Source: Sphagnum compactum (lineage: Eukaryota; Bryophyta; Sphagnopsida; Sphagnales). From it: a stretch of DNA of 64,000 bases. Below are positions 59,233-64,000 of the stretch, piece by piece. Location: positions 1,798,001-1,862,000 of the forward strand of contig OZ234499.1 in assembly GCA_965153455.1 (NCBI GenBank), in the 5' to 3' direction. Both the position numbers and the translations under genes were made by a program. The notes beneath the pieces were generated by a model that saw nothing but the letters and a program-made list of their open reading frames with translations, made no database searches and was not told the origin of the DNA. The first letter of the stretch is position 1. The number at the start of each line of letters is the position of its first letter.

Positions 59233-59510
59233 CAATCATGTAGGTAGGTGCAACCAAGTAGGTGGGGCTTGGTAGGTACCCACGTAAAAGGCTTTGTATG
59301 TAAGAAGGTGGAAGGGCATGTAGGTAGGTATATGGGTGAGTAGGTAGGTAAATTGATGCATGGGGGTTAAGTAGGTGGGGATGAGAGTATCACATTTTAA
59401 GTATATAAGGGAGTAGGTAAGTGGGAGAGAAATTATTTTAAATTTAGATAGATAGGTGCGAGGTTGGTAAGGGTGAATGGGATAGGTTGATGAGAGTAGG
59501 TGCTTGGGGG
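59233..59510. repeat. GTAGGT-rich degenerate simple repeat
   Basis: Recurring GTAGGTAGGT, AAGTAGGTGGGG and GGTGAGTAGGTAGG words. It is the complement of the CCTA-rich strands at 51.6 kb and 28.4 kb. Confidence 0.6.
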
Positions 59511-61630
59511 GAAAGTTTTTAAACACAAAAAAAAAGATGGTTTAAAAAAAATTTTGAGTTTACACCTTGGTTAGCACAATTAGAGAAAAAAAATTCCCAT
59601 TAGTGCACCATGGTCCACTTGTGGGTGCTAGTTCACTACGGCCCCACCATGACTTCAGTATAACCATACATTTATACAAAATCTCCATTTTCCAATCTCT
59701 TTTTGTGTTGTTTTTTTTTGTTTCCAAGCTTGGTTTTCCTATTGTCAATTATTAATAGTTAGTTATTGATGTCAAAATTTGAAATACCTATAGCTTTAGT
59801 CTATTTTGGTAGGACCATGGAAAAGAAATTATTAGAACATGTGCACATATGTACCCAAATTTTGATTGTGAATTTAACCACAATAATTTTCTAGTTTTTT
59901 TTAGTCACCAATATGTGGCTAATTCAATCTATATATACATAAAGCTTAATTTGGGTTGTGTACATTCCTTCTTTGTGCAAAGCTCCATGCACTTGGATTA
60001 AACCCTGCGGCAAAAGGATGAAATTTTATTTTTTAAAAGTATGCATCAAAGTCACCCTTGGATGATGAAATCATTATCACATTCGAATTATAAATAAATT
60101 TATAACTTAATATAAACACTTTCCAACAAGTTATTTTGTGCAAGATGTGGATACCATTAGTAATGAGTGATAGAAAAATAAAATAAATTATGACATTGAA
60201 TCAATTAATTATGGATAATAATGTAGGTTGTTTTTTCAATACAATTGATAATTTTTTTATGGTTATGCATGTAACATATATTTGAAGATCTTGGGGCTAT
60301 GGGTTGTGATCAATGTTGGGTTGTTATCTTTTTAACAAAATAACCATTGGTTTTGGTTTGTCAAACAATTTCAAAATTAAAAAAACCTTTAAGTTTGGTT
60401 TTTCCAGAAAATTCAAACAAAGAATGTTTGGTATTGGTTTTTCCAAAAGCTTTAAACAACTAATAAGATTCATCAAATCACCAACAAAGAACCAAAATTT
60501 TATAAAAGGATATTTGATCATTTCTTGGATTTTTAAAGAACCGTGGTTACATATCATGTAATTGATTACTAAATATTTGACAAAGTTGGAAGAAGTTATA
60601 TACTGAAACTAAATCTTTGATTTTGAAGAACCACCTTTTATATCTAAATTCACAGTTATCAATTATCAATTTCCATTTCTAATAACCAACCACGATTGGT
60701 TGTGATTGGGGTTTTTGGATACTATGATTATTTTTAACTTTTTTGTTTTTTCTGGTGAAACCAATTGGAGAAATAAAAATGCAAATTGAAAAAAATGAAA
60801 TGATTTTTGGGGGTTTCAATAACTACATGTTAAAAAAGGAAATAATAAATGTCACCAAATTTTTATATTTGGTTCCAATAAGTAGCCAAAAACATGTATG
60901 GATGGTTAAAAATGTATTTTCAGATATGTATTATAGCCCAATTTGCCTAAATGTTTTTATAAATGATCACAATTTTCACTAAATCCATATGGTTGATTGC
61001 CACTTCAATTACATTACAACATTCAATAAAATGACATTGGGATTCCCTTTCTTGGTTTGAAAAACAATTCTTTTATGCCAAAATGGTTGTCGTGAAACCT
61101 CACATTAACCTTTAACCTTATTACCATGGGAACCAACCTTCAAAAATGTTCAATATAAGTGTAGTGTGTTATGGATTTCACCCATAAGAAAAGCCACCTA
61201 GTTCTACTTATTCCCCTTAAAGTTAGCAAAAATATAATAAATGTGATTCAATACTCAACTTGTCCATCTTATAACATCTTCCAATTTTTGTAATATCACT
61301 ATGTATTTAGGTATTTTTAACTAATGTTTTTGGCTTGATCAAATTTCCCATTCTAGAACTAAACAATCCAACAATCAAGAGATTAAACTATTATTTTGGT
61401 CTTTTTGGACAAATCATCTGATTTGCCAATTTTTTCAATGATGTATTTCCATTTCAAATAAAATTAACATGCCAAAAATATTTGAATCAATTCCAAATAT
61501 TCATTAAAATATTAAAAATTATCATACAAAAATTGTAACATAATATATTAATTACTCACATATTAGTAAAATATGGGAAGTAATCATATATAAATTTATC
61601 TATACAAACATCACTTTCTTTTTTCAATTA
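59511..61630. other. AT-rich intergenic DNA, no gene seen
   Basis: Contains recurring TGGTTTTTCCA(A/G)AA words near 60,400-60,440 and little else. Two short overlapping frames at 60,313-60,561 on opposite strands come from this repetition. No gene was supported. Confidence 0.3.
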
Positions 61631-61639
61631 CAACTATCT

Positions 61640-62450
61640 ATCAACATGGCCATTTTGATGGCCGAAAACATCGATTCCATATCCTTCATCATCAAAACAA
61701 GGAGAGTGACAAAGGCCACATCAATGCCTTCATTCACTGCCACAATGTATTCGTTGAGATGGAACCAACTATCATTCTTCAAAACCTAACAAGGACCAAC
61801 ATAATGCCCCACTTCCGATTATCTCTTGAATGTTAGACTTTTCATTTTCATGCTTGTATCAAGGCTACGGATTTTGCGAATGCCAATACATGCGCAATTA
61901 TTTCAAAGGATGTGAACATTTACATATAAATTTCAAGAGAATTCATGATTTTTTTAATTCATGATTTATTACTCTTTGTAGGCAAATTTTGATTAGTAAT
62001 TAAAGAGGTCAAACTTCACAAGACCTCTTGAAAAAAGTTATGAAAATTATGATTTATATTCATGCATGCATATCCTATGCAATATTACAACATGTTTTTT
62101 TAACAAAAAAAGATCTTTTGCAAATGTCCCTCCAACATGTTTAATTTTATTTGATAACTTTTATTTCTTATTGTGCACATCAAGAAATTAACAACTTGAA
62201 TACATTTTAAAAATAGGTCAAGGTTTTTTAGATGCACCTCAGCCAAGGGTTTTGTTCCATGAAGAATGACAAAATCCCAAGGTGTGAAAGCACCTTGCGC
62301 AAATGAGTTTTGTAATCTGGATTCGTTTTTTTCAAATTAGAATTGCGAAACACTTGAAGATCGTGCTTGCCCTCCTTGATGACACAAATGATGCCATTAC
62401 TTTCTCCATCAAACACTTCCCATTTATTTCCCGAACAAATTATTTATATC
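61640..62450 (-). pseudogene. LURP-one/Tubby-like C-terminal domain remnant
   Basis: Minus-strand blocks in order: WEVFDGESNGIICVIKEGKH with LQVFRNSN (about 62,425-62,330); FVILHGTKPLAEVHLKNLDL (about 62,275-62,215, one frame shift away); and SWFHLNEYIVAVNEGIDVAF with VLMMKDM (about 61,775-61,675). The final VNEGIDVAFVTLLVLMMKDM resembles the signature of LURP-one-related proteins (V-x-PGVDxAFVxALVVILDE-like). The preceding AEVH strand and W-V-G-x-x-x-V order also fit. Stops and shifts separate the blocks, so it is a dead copy. The assignment rests on these short blocks only. Confidence 0.4.
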
Positions 62451-62675
62451 AATACAACATGATATTCTATTGTCAACTTGACAACATTTGAAAGAAACAC
62501 AAATATATATATCCAAAGGCAACAACTATTAAAAGCTTATGTTACATTCCATAGGTATAGTTACATATATATACTCTTCCCCTTCTAGACTTAGGTTCTA
62601 CTTGGTTGTGGTGTTAACTTCCAAGGGAAATCACGAGTGCCAAAACTTGTTTTCAAATTAAAGACATGAAATTGG

Positions 62676-64000
62676 ACTGCATTCCACCTGATCATGTAGC
62701 GAGATTGAAGAACTAGGGTTGGTCGCAGTCTGATACATATGGTAATAAGCTTATGTGCTGCACCTTGGACCAGGTGACCTCTGAGGCCGCAGGCCCGTCG
62801 TTGCGAAAATGTCTCAACGTTGCTTGTTCCCCACAAGGCTCATCCAAGGTAGCTAGCTGGGTTCTGCATAACCTGGGAAAGGACTGTTGGAAGTTCTTAG
62901 CAGTTCTCGCCGCGAGTTGTATGTGTTGCTTCAGTTTTAGGGTTTAGGGTACGAGAGAAAAACTTTGTATCCTGCAATATGCTTTCTTTGCTGGTGTACT
63001 GTGTGGCTTAATTGACCCACTCATTGACGTAGCGGATGCACTAGCACTTAGCAACGTAATTTTCCTACCCTTCTCTGACGCCTTTCTTCTTTCTGTATCA
63101 CTTTGCGATGTCCACAACTAGTTGCAGCAGAACCCTTGAATAAAATGTTGACTTTTCTCAGATCACGTCAGAGATATAAATTTGTGCAAATGATGTTTGG
63201 GCTGCAGATAATTTCCAGGGGAAGTGTGCTCTGTTGACTCAAGGATTGTGGCAGTCCTGAGGTTCGAAAAAATATAGGTTGATGTGGTTGGGAATTATAA
63301 CAGGTAACTCTCTTTGCAAAACAGACTGCAGCTGCTTGTCATTCTGTTCATTCAAGCTGCTTCTACATAATCTTCGTGGCAAGCTGTGGAGTGCTCTAGT
63401 ACAGTAGTTTTGTTGAATTATATTATAAGATGTGTCTGACTGTTATAGGGGCACTTTGAATGTGTCCCATTTCAGTTGTTTCAGGAGGTGTTCAGGGGCT
63501 CATGTTCATCACGACGGTCACATGAATGCAAGTTCAAGAATGATATATCATATTTGCTCAATACTGATCAAAGTCATGACCGTTGAGTGAGCGGGGATGA
63601 GCATAGTTTTGCAAGCGTGCAGCTGGACCAGAAGGTGGCAGTTCATGTGGTGTTGATAGAAAGCAACCAGCTGCCACATCTAGATTGTGAGATGGCTGTT
63701 GCATCAGCTGGGTGAAGAATCATCACTTGAGCGAGACAGCTGAAAACCAAAGTCTTGCATCTGATCATCTAAGTACTGCAATCTGTTGCTCAACCTGGCC
63801 TGAAGGTATCCATAGCTCACACTAGTCATCTCATGTTGATTCGGAAATGGATTGATATGTTGAGCAGAAATTGACAAAATAGATTTGTACGCAAATACTT
63901 GGGCATGTCATTTTAATGTGGAGAGGATGGTAGAGTGTGGTAAATTAACAAAATAGGTTGATCACCACTGCAGTCATCTGCAAACCTAGTAGTTGCTGCT
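62676..64000 (-). repeat. Segmental duplication, inverted partial copy C
   Basis: Reverse-complement match to the 5' flank of the LRR genes: 62,676 corresponds to about 39,982 of copy B and 64,000 to about 38,660 (14,280 in A). It is closer to B in retaining the stretch with CGCGACGAACCCTAG/ATCATGTAGCG that A lacks. The match continues to the window edge. A third LRR gene, if present, would start a few hundred bases beyond it, on the plus strand. Confidence 0.85.

Overview
The window looks like nuclear DNA of a land plant. The signs are GT-AG introns, AT-rich intergenic DNA full of decayed transposons, a LINE, hAT and integrase-type transposase remnants, plant-type gene fragments (a probable SPL/SBP N-terminus, a HAD hydrolase first exon, a LURP-one-like remnant) and RNI-type LRR proteins of a style I associate with seedless plants. 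A fern, lycophyte or bryophyte is my guess; the sequence does not prove it.

The core is a segmental duplication. Copy A (about 3.85-17.67 kb) and copy B (about 29.04-42.10 kb) are direct repeats. An inverted partial copy C enters at 62.68 kb and runs off the right end. Each full copy holds, on the minus strand, a large-exon gene. Exon 1 encodes an LRR unit, exon 2 a second homologous LRR unit, and exon 3 a ~655-675 aa protein part that I do not recognise, with an acidic Gly/Asn/Asp linker. The donors of exons 1 and 2 and the acceptors of exons 2 and 3 fit phase-0 GT-AG introns, so the three ORFs of a copy probably make one protein of about 1,530-1,575 aa. Copy B looks intact. In copy A, exon 1 was cut by a ~1 kb insertion that supplies a new 5' end and an in-frame N-terminus resembling an SPL transcription factor, giving a chimeric gene. 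Downstream of exon 3, each copy carries a diverged, apparently decayed Gln-rich, exon-like region.

Layout: 0-3.8 kb, hAT remnant, dispersed repeats and a probable SINE; 3.85-17.7 kb, copy A; 17.8-25.4 kb, AT-rich filler, a Trp-rich pseudogene, a pyrimidine-rich repeat field and a C-rich island; 25.9-27.5 kb, a coiled-coil gene fragment and a HAD first exon; 27.7-28.2 kb, tandem repeats; 29-42.1 kb, copy B; 42.2-46.7 kb, a near full-length dead LINE; 47.3 kb, a truncated LINE tail with a perfect target-site duplication; 48.1-49.95 kb, a composite repeat with minisatellites; 50.6-51.3 kb, an inverted/direct repeat pair; 51.6-53.5 kb, a satellite-like field; 54.2-55.5 kb, an integrase-type transposon pseudogene; 56-61 kb, mostly low-complexity AT-rich DNA; 61.6-62.5 kb, a LURP-one-like remnant; 62.7-64 kb, copy C.

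The only genes that look functional are the two LRR genes. Everything else recognised is broken or fragmentary. No RNA gene was found apart from the tRNA-derived SINE candidate. All homology statements rest on reading by eye; no database search was possible.
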